From assembly GCF_008831285.2 (NCBI RefSeq), contig NC_045140.1, positions 24,384,131 to 24,448,130 on the forward strand: a stretch of 64,000 nt of DNA. Reading direction: 5' to 3'. The notes beneath the pieces were generated by a model. It was not told where the DNA came from and made no database searches. It worked only from the letters and a program-made list of their open reading frames with translations. The translations under genes and the position numbers were made by a program. Positions 49,013-59,400 of the stretch are shown here, one piece after another (positions within the stretch are counted from its first letter, which is position 1; each line of letters opens with the position of its first letter). This stretch comes from Nymphaea colorata. Taxonomy: Eukaryota; Streptophyta; Magnoliopsida; Nymphaeales; Nymphaeaceae.

Positions 49013-50903
49013 TAGGGAGATTTATAGAAATCAGACCATCTGGTCAGGGACAAAAACCAGATCCTTTAAATCTGATGTTTAAGGTGTTTTTTTTTTTTTT
49101 TGCAATCTAACCTTATGGATATGATCTTAACTAGTCACAGAAAATGCATTTTTTACGAAAAAAACACGATAAATTAAATGACCGTTTAAAACTTAAAAAA
49201 ACACATTAAAAAAAAACGTGTTTTTAACGCGTTTTTTGTTTTGTTTTTTACTTTCTTTCACTTTTTTCAGTTTTTTTTAATGCCAAACGGTTTTTTTTTT
49301 TCATTTTTGATTTTTTATTTGTTGCAAATCTACTTATCTTTTTTATGTTTGTCTTATTAGTTTCTCACTTATTTTATTTTCCCCCCATTTTTAGTTTTTT
49401 AAAATTTTTAAAAATTTACCGTATTTTTCCTGTTTTTTTTTTCATTTTTTCAAGCTGGCCGTATTATACCCAAGAAAAACCTCGCCGTTTAAACTCCGAG
49501 ATGTTATTTGTGACTATGATCTTAAGAATAATTTGATGCCAAACATATATTAAGTTAATCATTTTTTGGGCTTTAATAGTGTTTTTAACTTTTCATAATA
49601 AGCAAAAATGAGTGGCTCCCATAACATCAACATTTTGATAATAAAAAAATCCACATTTTTCATAAACAACTTGAATCAAATCATGTTTTATATCAAAATA
49701 GTTTTTATCAAAATAGTTTTTATAAATATATTAGGATGTTTATATATATATATTTTTAAATAATTTTTTAACAAAAAAATTAAAGGGTCTGGTTTTTGTC
49801 CGAAACCTAATAATCTGGTTTCTATCAATTTCTCTCTCTCTCTCCATATATATGTATTGTATATGCACCTTGCCGTATCCCTGTCCACAATTTTTTAGGT
49901 TGCGTGTTTGTACCAGTACCCCCATACCTGCACCAGTAGTAATAGATGGGAACTATTGCATCATGCTATCCACTAGTATTGTCTTGGTGCACATGCACAC
50001 ACGTGAGAGAGAGAGAGGGAGAGTCAGTTTCTATAACTACTTATTGACTGAAAAAATTTATAAGGAAGAGTACCTCCATGTCTGAATCAGTTAATACTGT
50101 TACGTTCTGTATGGTAGTCTTCCTTGGAGTTAGTAGTCTACTGCTTTATGTTGGGTGGTTAACCAAGTTGCAGTATAGCCATCTAGAAGCTAGATATGCC
50201 TATACTGCTGTAGGAATTGATCCAATGAGTGAGTTTATTTGCCAGTTACCCAGGTAATCTTTTTCTTGAAGCTTGCTGTTCACTTTTATCCATACTTTTT
50301 AAAATAATTTTTTTTGGTGTAGGAAACGCTATTTGAAATTGTCTTTCAAAACAAAATTCACTTCTACTTAGATAGGCCATCAATTTCCTCAAGAACAGAG
50401 ACCATTTAATGAAGGTGGCCATTTCACCAATATGCCGAATATTAGGCACTGATGGCCCAGTTTTTATCTTAGGATCATGGTGACTGGGGAACTGATCTAC
50501 TTTCTGCATGAAATAAACATTTCTGAACATGGATAATGCAAGTATGAGGACCTTTTGCGCCAGCAGGTGCTTTATCAGTTTTCTTACAATAAAAAGATGT
50601 TGCAGGTAGATAAGTTCATATCCTACCGTAACCATTTTTTGGACAAAGATTTTGGAGTTTATGCCTTTTACGTGAAAAGTTCTCACTTTCTTATCTTTGT
50701 AGTGAGCAATGAGAGAAAATGATGCCTTCTCCCTGAAAGAGTTTAGTAAATGAGCATTTGGAGCATGTTATATCTGTGGAACATAGATCCTTCGGCATGA
50801 TACAATGCTAATGTTGGTGTGGGATTTCATGCTGATGGTGCCAATTAATTGATGCGATTCTGGGACAATGGGATGACTCTTCATCCCCTTCCCAACTCCC
50901 TCC

Positions 50904-50936
<33 letters not shown>

Positions 50937-53900
50937 TGGGTTTTGGTGTTTGTCCGTGGCAGCTTACTTAGACCTCACCTTCCTGCGATGCAACTTGTTC
51001 TCACTCCGTTGATGTTTTTATGAGTCTTATGACCACTCTGGCACGGCTTTTTAAGCCTTAGAGGATTTTGATTGTTCATTCCTGTTACAATGGTTATTTA
51101 ATAGTTAGTTTTTGAGGTGTTCCCATGCCATTCGTCAGTTGCATCTTTCCCTAGGTGATTTTTGAGTGTTCATTCATGTCACAATGGTTATTTAGTATTA
51201 AGTTCTTGAGGAGTTTCCATGACCTTCTCACTTGCATTTTATCCTACTTGAGACTTTGAATGTCATCTAACGTACCTCAAGGGGCTAGTTTGGTTACGGA
51301 CACTTGAAGAGCATTTTCTCCTCTTGCAGTTCTTTAGACTTTAGAAATCTAACTAATAGTATAACAAGTTAATAATGATTTGGGGTGTAAAGTAGGCCCT
51401 TAAATTTCTAGACTCTGGCATATCCACACTGCCACAACCCGATCTCTCTGCAGTACACTCCATGACTTCTCGCTTTTGGTTTTAAGTCCAGTTACATGTT
51501 TCCATGTTTTGAGTTTCTCACCCTTATCAAGGTACCTCTTTTCTGAAGTCATCCCCATATCATCTGGAACTTGACATGAAGGTTGCTATGATTGCCAAAA
51601 GAAAGATAGGTTCCTAATCAATATGCCTAGAAGCCCTAGAGTGATATTGAGGCACAAAAATAGTCTTTTGGACCACAAAAATCATCAAAACGATACAGAT
51701 TCTATCATCTTTTGGTCATTTAATCTCTAACACAAGGAAGGGATTCATGACTAGTATCTTATGTACCATGTGCACTGAGTGTAGGGCAGTTTCAGAAAGA
51801 TTGGTTCGGGACATGTGTGATTGCATTATTATTATACATCGATGTATTGTTTCAGTTGCTTTACCAAAAAAGTCATACCTGTCGGAGTAATGTTATTCTC
51901 GTGGGCAAGATATTTATGGTTTCCTTGTTCCAGTAAATATTTTCTGACGGGCTTATTCTCTTCATTCTGTATAGATGGTTGCATGAAGCTGCAGTTAGGG
52001 AGAAACATTCATCCATCAGCAGTGAGCCTTCAAGAGGTGTTCTCCCTACAGAAAATATCGAAATGAATAGGTCTAGTTGTAGTGGTGAGGAACATTCTGA
52101 AGGTAGTAAAGCTCCTAAGGAAAGCACAGAAGTATCTTCTCCTGAAGAGGATGTGGAAGGAAGCAAGCAGAGCCTTGCCATTGAAGAGCCTGATAATGTG
52201 GATACATTGGCTGTCAGTTTGGAAGCAGAAGGTGAGGTAGCTTTCGATTTGCAAGTTCCAAATGAGACTTCTGGTGATGGTAGTTCTGTTCATTCTGCTA
52301 GAAGGCAAAAGCTAACTTCAAGGATTGAACAACCTGTTAGTGAAGATCACTCTGAAGATACGAAAACAAATAGGAGTGATGACAGTAAACCCAAACCTGT
52401 AAGTAGCAAAGATAATTTGAGGCGCCGTGACTCTGGTGATGAAGAGGTTGTTCAAAATGGTAGGTCAAGCCGCATTGCAGATGCCAAAAGGCATTACTTT
52501 GAAGATGAATCTGGTTTGCAGAGGAGGGATGATTATGTCCGAGGTGGTAGACAGGATGTGGATAGAAGCAGGGTGAGTTTGAAAGGAAGAGAGGATTACC
52601 ATCATCGAAGCAGCAATGATGCATATGCACATAAGGAATGGGATGGTAACTCTTCTTATCATGCTCGAACTAAAACTGAGGGTTACGATCGACTCAAGGA
52701 AAGGGATTCATTAACCTGGCAGAGAAGAGATGACGATGTGCATGCTAGGCGGCAAAAGGAAGAGGAAGTGAGGAGAAGAGACAGGGTTGAGGATGCCAGC
52801 TCAAAACCAAGAAATAGGGCACTTGAAAGTGGAAGGAATAGCAAGGAAGAGCATGCCCATTTGAAAAAAAGGTATGAAGATGGTGATTGGAGGGGTTATC
52901 ATGACAAAGAGGTACGCAGGTCAAGGGAAAGGGATGTTCTTTTGTCAGGTCAACATGACACTGTTGATGATCCTCATGCTAAAAGAAGGAAAGAGATTGA
53001 GCTTCATAGGAGGGACAGACTTCAGAAGGAAGATGTGGGGCACACTTATGGAAGTAAGGAGGATCTAAGTAGGAGGAGGAGGGACAGAGATGACAGCTTA
53101 GAGAGACGGAGACGAGAAGATCCTGGTCGAATGAGAGACAAGCCTGACGATCAGCACCTGATAAGGCATCGAGATGGTAATCGAGATAGTAATCGGCGGC
53201 AGAGGGAGAGGGAGGATCGCCACAGAATTAAACCATCTCATGAAGATTCTCAAGTGAACTGGGATAGAGAAGCGCGGGCTCCAGGGAGGAGTGGACAAAT
53301 TTCGGAAGATCAAATTCGGCTGGGGAACTCACGCATTGAGTCCCGTGCTAAGGATGAGCCCAGGGATTCTGGCAAGGATCACAAAAGGCGACACAGTGAG
53401 CTACCTAAGGGTAGAGATAAGGTAGAGGAGGAATCTTATCCACAACATAGAGCACGGGAAGACCTTCATGTGCGTGATGGTCATCTCAGCAATGAGGACC
53501 GCAGCTTGAGGCATGAAAGGTTGCGTTCTCAAAGTGATCATGTTAGTGGTGCTAGTGAAGGTCAACATAGTTACAGGGAAAGAAGTAAAGAAAGACCAAG
53601 AAAAGGCAATGAATCTGAAATGGGTGATCAGGATGTTCCTGCACGAGGCGATCGGGATGGGGCTGCACCAAGTACTGCTGATAAGCCAGGCAAAGCAGCT
53701 GTTGGAAAGAGAAAGTTAGATGACCGTTCAACTTATCAGAGGAATGAAAAGGTTCAGCTCATGGCTATTATTGATAATTTTGTTTCAACGTTTTTTTTGC
53801 TGCACGTATTGATTGTTCAGGATTGGGCAATGTCTGAGTATCCCATAAAAGCAATAGGAAGTGAGCATCTTTATAGTTTCGTTTTGTATGTTACCTAGCT

Positions 53901-54685
53901 GATTTTTCAATTTCTCTCTTCCTTTCGTGTCCATCGCTGTTTCTGTTTTCATTTTGAGGCTTAATCACACAGAGCATAGTTGTTCGCGATGGCAGTACTA
54001 TACCTTGAGGGCCTAGTTCAGATGTTATGATTATAGTTCGTTGTCTATGTAGCCTTCTCTCATCTAATGTGTTTGCATTAATTGCTTCAAACAGGCCACA
54101 AAGAAGGGCTCTTTTGCTTCCGAAACTGACAATGGCTTGCGGAGGGTTCAAGAACAGGAAACCACCCATCAGCAGCATTCTTCAAAATCACAGAAACATT
54201 CTGATGAGGGAGGTTCGGATGATGAAGACATGAGGAAGGGAAGATCCAAACTGGAACGCTGGACGAGCCACAAGGATAGCAATTCCGTACCAATACTAAA
54301 GGCCCATGATAGTGAAGCAGGCTTCTCTGACCACAACCATGGATTGATGGTTGAACAGGATATGAGCAAAACGGATGACGTCAAGAAAACAGAAGTTGCT
54401 GAGAAGGTGGAAGAAAATATTGCGAGTATTGTGCCCAAGGAATCTGCTGTTGATACCCTTACCCTCATGTCTGAACATGGGCATGCTGATAATGAAGCGA
54501 ACGGAGATGACAAACATCTTGAAACAGTTGCAAAACTAAAGAAAAGAAGTGAGCGATTTAAACTGCCTATGCTCAATGAGAAAGAGATTAGCAGAAGGGT
54601 GGAGTCTGAGGCATCAGTGCAGATGGAGGCAACTGAGGTCAAGCAGGAGCGACCTGCTCGTAAGAGGAGGTGGGTGAATAACTAG
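35971..54685 (+). CDS. FIPS5: FIP1-like polyadenylation factor (FIPS5 / FIP1[V] type), nine exons
   Basis: Exons: 35971-36837, 42724-42962, 46738-46864, 46947-47015, 47093-47242, 47400-47501, 47587-47915, 51975-53751 and 54095-54685. They keep phase and encode 1416 residues. Residues 1-289 are acidic, with EEWDSDSEDDLQIVLND near 177-193. The Fip1 motif lies in exon 3 at about residues 382-403 (KPWRHPGVDVTDYFNFGLDE). Exon 8 (628-1220) encodes a long highly charged stretch rich in RD, RE, RR and KD pairs, resembling splicing-factor low-complexity domains. The end ERPARKRRWVNN matches plant FIPS5. Fip1 links poly(A) polymerase to the cleavage and polyadenylation specificity factor in the nucleus, and plant FIPS5 also binds RNA. 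It is longer than the Arabidopsis protein (about 1196), mainly in low-complexity regions. The ATG at 35971 gives the conserved MDVDDEFGDLYSD start. Introns 1, 2 and 7 are 5.9, 3.8 and 4.1 kb; the last two are transposon-loaded. Confidence 0.94.
36838..42723 (+). other. FIP1 intron 1 (5.9 kb)
   Basis: A GT-AG intron between ...HSQFK and YVRPG. I saw no nested gene on either strand. It contains a G-tract at 37745-37758, AT-rich filler and short AT microsatellites near 40409. Its size is unusual beside the 80-160 bp introns 3 to 6 of the same gene. Confidence 0.7.
37745..37758. repeat. poly(G) run in FIP1 intron 1
   Basis: Fourteen consecutive G residues inside a wider G/GT-rich island (about 37728-37815) on the coding strand. 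Several adjacent G-runs give the potential to form an intramolecular G-quadruplex in DNA or RNA. Confidence 0.8.
44985..45370 (+). repeat. diverged tandem duplication in FIP1 intron 2
   Basis: Two stretches about 245 bases apart share the ordered words ACTTAAGAA / ATTTAAGAA, GGGCTTTATAAACCTTGGT / GGGTTTATAAACCTTGGT, a following TATTA, and GCAAACTA / GCAAACCA. It is clearly diverged and older than the neighbouring MITE insertion. Confidence 0.5.
45608..46459 (+). repeat. tandem duplication in FIP1 intron 2, first copy split by a hAT-like element
   Basis: Copy 1 (45608-45638 plus 46090-46209) and copy 2 (about 46317-46459) share GGTGGATNNCAACCTGC, TAGCAGCTTT, CAAAAGG, TTAGGAAC-like and GACTAAACTCTCA blocks in the same order. 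Only copy 1 is interrupted, by the element at 45639-46089. Confidence 0.75.
45639..46089. mobile_element. hAT-type MITE, 451 bp, in FIP1 intron 2
   Basis: Termini TAAGCCTGGGCATCGGGCC and, inverted, TAGGCCTGGGCATCGGGCC differ at one base over the first 19. The flanking 8-bp duplication CTTAGCAG (45631-45638 and 46090-46097) is exact. The interior is a pyrimidine-rich array of CTCCCT-like units (about 45730-45970), which keeps all frames open and produces spurious proline/serine- or glycine/arginine-rich frames on both strands. No transposase is encoded. Confidence 0.92.
48027..48172 (+). repeat. 72-bp tandem duplication in FIP1 intron 7
   Basis: Units at 48027-48098 and 48099-48172 both begin CCTATCATGGA and continue TTTCACTGAAGCATGT, then end in AAATTTCAT or AAATGTCAT. 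They differ at roughly one base in six. Confidence 0.8.
48967..49010. repeat. (TA)22 microsatellite
   Basis: Uninterrupted alternating TA of 44 bases. It abuts the left end of the MITE at 49011, and a shorter ATATATAT lies just past the right end, suggesting insertion into TA-rich DNA. Confidence 0.9.
49011..49845. mobile_element. MITE with about 65-bp inverted repeats, nested in FIP1 intron 7
   Basis: The left arm (49011-49075) carries ATAGAAATCAGACCATCTGG and GGGACAAAAACCAGATCCTT. The right arm (49774-49844), inverted, carries ATAGAAACCAGATTATTAGG and GGACAAAAACCAGACCCTTT. Both ends meet TATATA runs, so any duplication is TA-type and cannot be separated from the microsatellite. The centre includes another element at 49131-49515. 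Confidence 0.75.
49131..49515. mobile_element. Mutator-like short element, innermost insertion of the nest
   Basis: The 10-bp direct repeat ATGATCTTAA is exact at 49121-49130 and 49516-49525. Inside it the ends read CTAGTCACAGAAAATG and, inverted, AGTCACAAATAACATC. A 9-11 bp duplication points to a Mutator-like origin. The interior is homopolymer-rich with CACGATAAA / AACGTGTTTTTAACG words and no coding capacity. Confidence 0.7.
51064..51245 (+). repeat. 93-bp tandem duplication in FIP1 intron 7
   Basis: Units start at 51064 and 51157. Both read GATTTT..., then TGTTCATTC, TCACAATGGTTATTTA (one change), TAGTT/AAGTT, GAGG and CCATG, and end near TTGCAT-TTTCC. Identity is high enough to see by eye but clearly below perfect. 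Confidence 0.75.
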
Positions 54686-56436
54686 GATTTCAAGATCAGT
54701 TGCAGTGCATTCTAGACTCTACTCCATTCTATGCTTTGAGCAGGGATGTCACTTCCTCTACAGACGACTCCCTGTCTTTTATCGACCTGTGATGTTCTGT
54801 CTGGTTGGGTGTACCCATGCTCAATAGGCATACATGAAAATTGGCTCCCATTTTCATTTTGTGTGTACTGAAACGTGAGGTAATCGTCTCCCCCTTGGTG
54901 GAATCATACCGCTGAGAAGGCAAATACTTTGTATTACACAAAACAACAGTGGCACATAATCTTTTCATGGGTTACCGGGCTGACTGATAATCCTACAGTC
55001 TGCATGAGGGCAAGGCGATTGGATGTTCTGCAAAAGTTACTGTCCGTTGGTCCTCATACATTATTGGACACATTCGCAGACGTTGGCAGCTGGTTCTTGG
55101 ACATCAGAGGTTTTGAAGCTCATGACAAATGAAAGCGACTGGCGTTCTTTGGGGGTGAAGGGTTTCCTGTTTCTTTTTATGTTTGTAACTTCTTCACACG
55201 ATATCCTCTCCTTTTTCGTCCTTTTTCTCTTTTCCATTTCAAGTTTATTAACTGAGAGGATGATTGAGATCGTAAAGCCAAGGAGCATATGTACTTGGCG
55301 CTCTTGTAGATTTTCTTTCCCCACATTCTGAAATTAGTTGCTCGATTAGATAGTATTTGGGCTTCAAGCGGTTATCTTACTCTTGTCCTCTGTTGAAGCA
55401 TTCTCTCTTGAGAGCATCCCCTGTTTTGGAGATCTTATTGAATCCAAGCTCACAACGAAGACGTGAAGAATAAATAGTGAAAGATTGACGAGATGCCTCC
55501 TCTGTTTGCAAAGGATGACTACCGGTGCTTGTTCGTGATATCCCAGCGGAGAAGTTAGTCGTACTTATGGAATGTCATGAGCATGAATGGTGGTTCTCTT
55601 TTACTGTTGTGTTGATGGTTTGGTTTCAACTATCTTCATGCAAGCTATTTTTTTTCTTCGATGCTTGCTGAATGGACTCAAGGGTCTCATTTGATCGCTA
55701 TCCTGTACAATACTGTAATGGAAATCATAGTGGTATTAATTGTCCTCAATGTATGCTTGTGTCAAAAGATGGCAATGCAAATCAAGCATTCTAGGAATCC
55801 CAATTCAGGTGAAGTTTTGCAATCCCTTTAAGTTAAAATGGTTTTTACATATGTATGGTGCTGCCAAAATCTGGCTGAAGTATCAAAATGCGTTCTTGCA
55901 TGTTGTTCAAATGTGACTTCCAGTCTCGTAATTCGGTTCCGGTATTAACTTTATCGAAGCTGTGACGGAGACAAACGACATAACGTCTAGTCTTCTTCAA
56001 TTCTTCCGAGCAAAGTCTCATGGTAGGCGTGCACGAATAACTGACCTCATTTGCAGGTCAATTCACCTAGTAAGGAAGTTGAACTGAAGCTAGTAGTGAG
56101 CCCCATGAAGATTGAAGACCGGCGTGCGTAGATTTCGGTATGAAATTCATATACAAAATCCCAATGTTGGTTCTATTGTTTCTTTCTTTCTTTTGAATTG
56201 AACGGATTTTAATATAATGTCCAATCACAACCAAGGGGTACTCGATAATTTTTTATCAAATGGTTCTTATTAAGGAATTTGCAAAGAATGTATTTTTCGT
56301 AAAGTAAGCCCGAAAAGGCAAATTTTAGGAACAAAAACGAGCTCCCTTGCAGACCAGCTCTGTTTCGTTCGTCGTTGGTGGAAAGCCGGGGATCCCACTT
56401 CGAAGGCTTCGTGCAAGAGGGGAGAGAGGTAGAGGG
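54686..56436. other. FIP1 3' UTR and spacer before the AKAP17A-like gene
   Basis: The first several hundred bases should be FIP1 3' UTR. The last 100 bases before 56437 are GC-rich and probably the leader of the next gene; its frame is open for 30 codons upstream of the ATG but has no earlier ATG. No other gene is seen. Confidence 0.5.
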
Positions 56437-59400
56437 ATGACCACGGGCTGCAAGGACCCGCACTCTCTGCGGAGTACGGAGACCCTAGATATAGGGAACG
56501 GACTCTCCCTCGTTCCGAGGCTGTGCCTACTCCTCTCCTTGTTCCGCACCGACCCTTGCGTGCGGCCTGTCGACGACTGGAAAATCAAGCGCTCCATCCT
56601 CGATTTCCTCCGGAGCCCTAGCTCCGCTGGCGTCGCCCTCGACGTCTCGGAGAGCGACATCGAGGTCAACAGGTGCAAGGATCTCAAGAAGAGGAAGAGG
56701 GACGAGCCCGTCGCGTCGGGCGTGCTGCGCATCTACGACCTCAGTTCTTTAAAGAAGAAGATTGCGGCCGCGGATGATGGGAGGAGCGAGGAGGAGCTCT
56801 ACGAGAAGTGGAAGGCCGCGTTGGTCAGTCGGATGGACGGGATGGAGCTGAATCTGGAAGGTACCAAGTTCAGGTTGTCCGTCGAAGTTCCGGCTTCCGA
56901 TCGTTTCGAGAGCGTGAAAAAATCGTGGGAGGAGTTCTATGGAGGTAAATCCCGCTACTTGGTATCCTTCGGGCGAAGCGTATCCTCTTTTTTGCCTGCA
57001 CTTGGCTTACTTGGGTAAGGGTTACTGTTGACGGGTATATCAAAGCAGATTTAGTTCGACAGAGGATAGTCTATGAACGAGTGTATTGCATCTTTCGTTC
57101 AGTTAATCAGAATTTCTGAGATACCTCTATTCAACACGAATATTGATTCTGCTCGAGTTATTTGAACACCCTGACGGGATTTATGCTATTGAAATGTTTT
57201 TAGTTTATTGCTGGCCTTTGATGTCTGACGCTATTGAAATATACGGAAGCTTTGTAGATCGGACGGTCATAGTGTTGAACATATGATGTATTGATCTGGT
57301 AGAGTCTAATATGTGGGTCTGATCCAATAATCAATAGATGTATTGGTAAAACGAGATGAAGTTAACTTGATTGCTGTTTCTATATGCGGCAGCCACAGCG
57401 GACTTTGGCTGATGACCCGAAATGATTTATTACCTCTTTTTAAATGATTCCTGATCACATCGTCATTCTTTTGCTTATTTACCTTCTCCATGGCCCACGC
57501 CTACTTCTTGATGGCTGAATGTCAACATGCGTGGTGTTTGTTATATAAGTAAAACCGTTTTCTTTCTCGCTTGTTAATGTGAAGAACATTGGTTAATATT
57601 GAAACTAGTAATTTGCATTTCTGATGTTAGCGAAAGCCAATGTGGCTGTTGAAATGACCGTTTTTAAAAAGGCACTCCGCTGACTGTTGCAAACCTCCCT
57701 CAAGGCATACTAATTACAAAAGGACACCTCTATCATGTCATAAGAACGCCATTTTTTATTGGTTAATTATTTTTCACCACTGTTTTAGTGAAGTAATCCA
57801 TACATGTTGTCTTTGCCTGAACTTCAGGAAATAATCCAAGGGGTACGAGGAGAAGGCCGGATACACTTTTGATTACGGGAATCCCATCCCGTTGGCTTGC
57901 AGAGCCACGAGTATCTTCAAAAGCCTCAACTCTAGTCACACATACCATTTTTTCGGTATTTGGGAATATAAGGTGCATGATAAATGTGCATTGTGCATAA
58001 AATATGTGATGCATGTACTCCTATACACCTCTGTGTGTGTGTGTCAGTGCGTGCTTTCATCTGTTCTACATATTTCTGAATATCACTAATATTGTTTATA
58101 GAGTTGACAGAGCATGCTTTCTTTGTTTATATCTACTTGTTTACGTAATGTGCTGATTTCTTTTGGGTGGTAATTTCACCTATACCGAACTGTCTGCTTC
58201 TGATATAGTATCTCATATGCACTGGAGAATTTGAAAGTGGATAGACATTTCCTCTCCGCAGTGTCATCTAACTGGAGATGGACATGATGGTTGAAGGCTT
58301 CTTCATAAGGATGTCAATAGTTCAGATATAATCCATATTCGACCAAGTCTGACTTCAAGTAATCGGATCTGGTAAGAAAATTCACAGCCGATTGGTAGTC
58401 ACATTCGGATATGATATGGAGCCTTTCTTTTTAAATGCCACAATAATCCAATTTTCACCGATATTTGAATCTGGTTACATGTAAAAAGTTGGATGCTTTT
58501 TTCTATAGTTGAACCCAGATCTGATTACCAATCAACATCCAGAAAAGTGAGATATGGTAATTGCTATATCCGATCCAAATCTGATCTGTTGACATCCCCA
58601 CTTCCTCAACATTCTGAGGTGGATGCCTTCAGCTTTGACATTGTCCCCAGAGACCCAGAAAATTTGTGGCTTTCTCTTGCATAAGAAATCATAGAGATGC
58701 ATGTGGGATGATCATGCTTTTTCCACCCGATGCCAAAAATTAGACAATGTATATGTTTGCAGATGGAAATTTCGTTGTTTTTTAAGAACTAGAAATGAAA
58801 GTGTCGTAGGCCAGTACTAACAACCTAGACTGCCGAACTGAAATGTGCAAACTAATGCATCTAATTTATTTCTGCTCTTTTTGAAATTTTCATTGCTTCT
58901 CTGTGTGAAGGATCTGTTGCTCCAACCAGACATCTAGAAGAGCAGCGTTGAAGTGCACAAGCTTTCGATAAAATTTACATCATATGGCTTTTGATAAAAC
59001 TAAAACTTGGTACTGCCTTCTTGGTAAAATCAGATACCTTAGGAAACAGTTTTTTTAAATCATGTAACTTGGTCAACATTTATAAGTGATAAGAGAAAAT
59101 AAACAATGTTCTGACATAGAGATTTAGATCGTCTTAGTGTCAAATTTTTCTTAGGGGTATGCAACATGCTTAATCTTAACAGGGATTGTTCATAAGGCAG
59201 AAACAAATTACTCATCAATGATATCGGTGTTGTTGGTGAACACTTTTTTAGCAACTTGAGTGGTTCTAAATGGGGTCAGCCAGAGAATTCATGCTTCACA
59301 CTGCAAATCAAAATTCTCTCTCTCGGCTAATGAGCAAAATGATAATGAGAAGAACCATCAGAGGATATTTGAAATGTGTTTTCCACGGGTAGTGAAACAC

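Larger units (their letters stand above)
48813..49945. mobile_element. hAT-like element hosting two nested insertions, in FIP1 intron 7
   Basis: It is flanked by the exact 8-bp duplication ATGGGAAC at 48805-48812 and 49946-49953. The uninterrupted neighbour copy shows the empty site. The left end reads CTAAGTGACACAGACATGG and the right end, inverted, CTATTACTACTGGTGCAGG, so the inverted repeat is very weak. GGTAC-rich subterminal sequence resembles the element at 59464-59915. It contains a (TA)22 microsatellite (48967-49010) and a MITE (49011-49845). Confidence 0.65.
48675..50003 (+). repeat. 96-bp tandem duplication in FIP1 intron 7, second copy split by a nested transposon
   Basis: Unit 1 is 48675-48770. 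Unit 2 is 48771-48812 continued at 49954-50003. Both begin CATTAATTTTAT and continue with TAGGAG, then ACTGCATCATGCT / ATTGCATCATGCT, TCCACTAG and TTGGTGCACA. Unit 2 is interrupted by about 1.1 kb of transposon DNA. Confidence 0.75.

Noticed and set aside
52030-53313. Minus-strand and alternative-frame open stretches over FIP1 exon 8
   Set aside because: They are shadows of the long charged exon; the plus frame has homology, correct splice sites and the expected C-terminal continuation.
56347-56436. 30-codon upstream extension of the AKAP17A-like protein
   Set aside because: It opens with TTG and contains no ATG; family homology begins just after the ATG at 56437.
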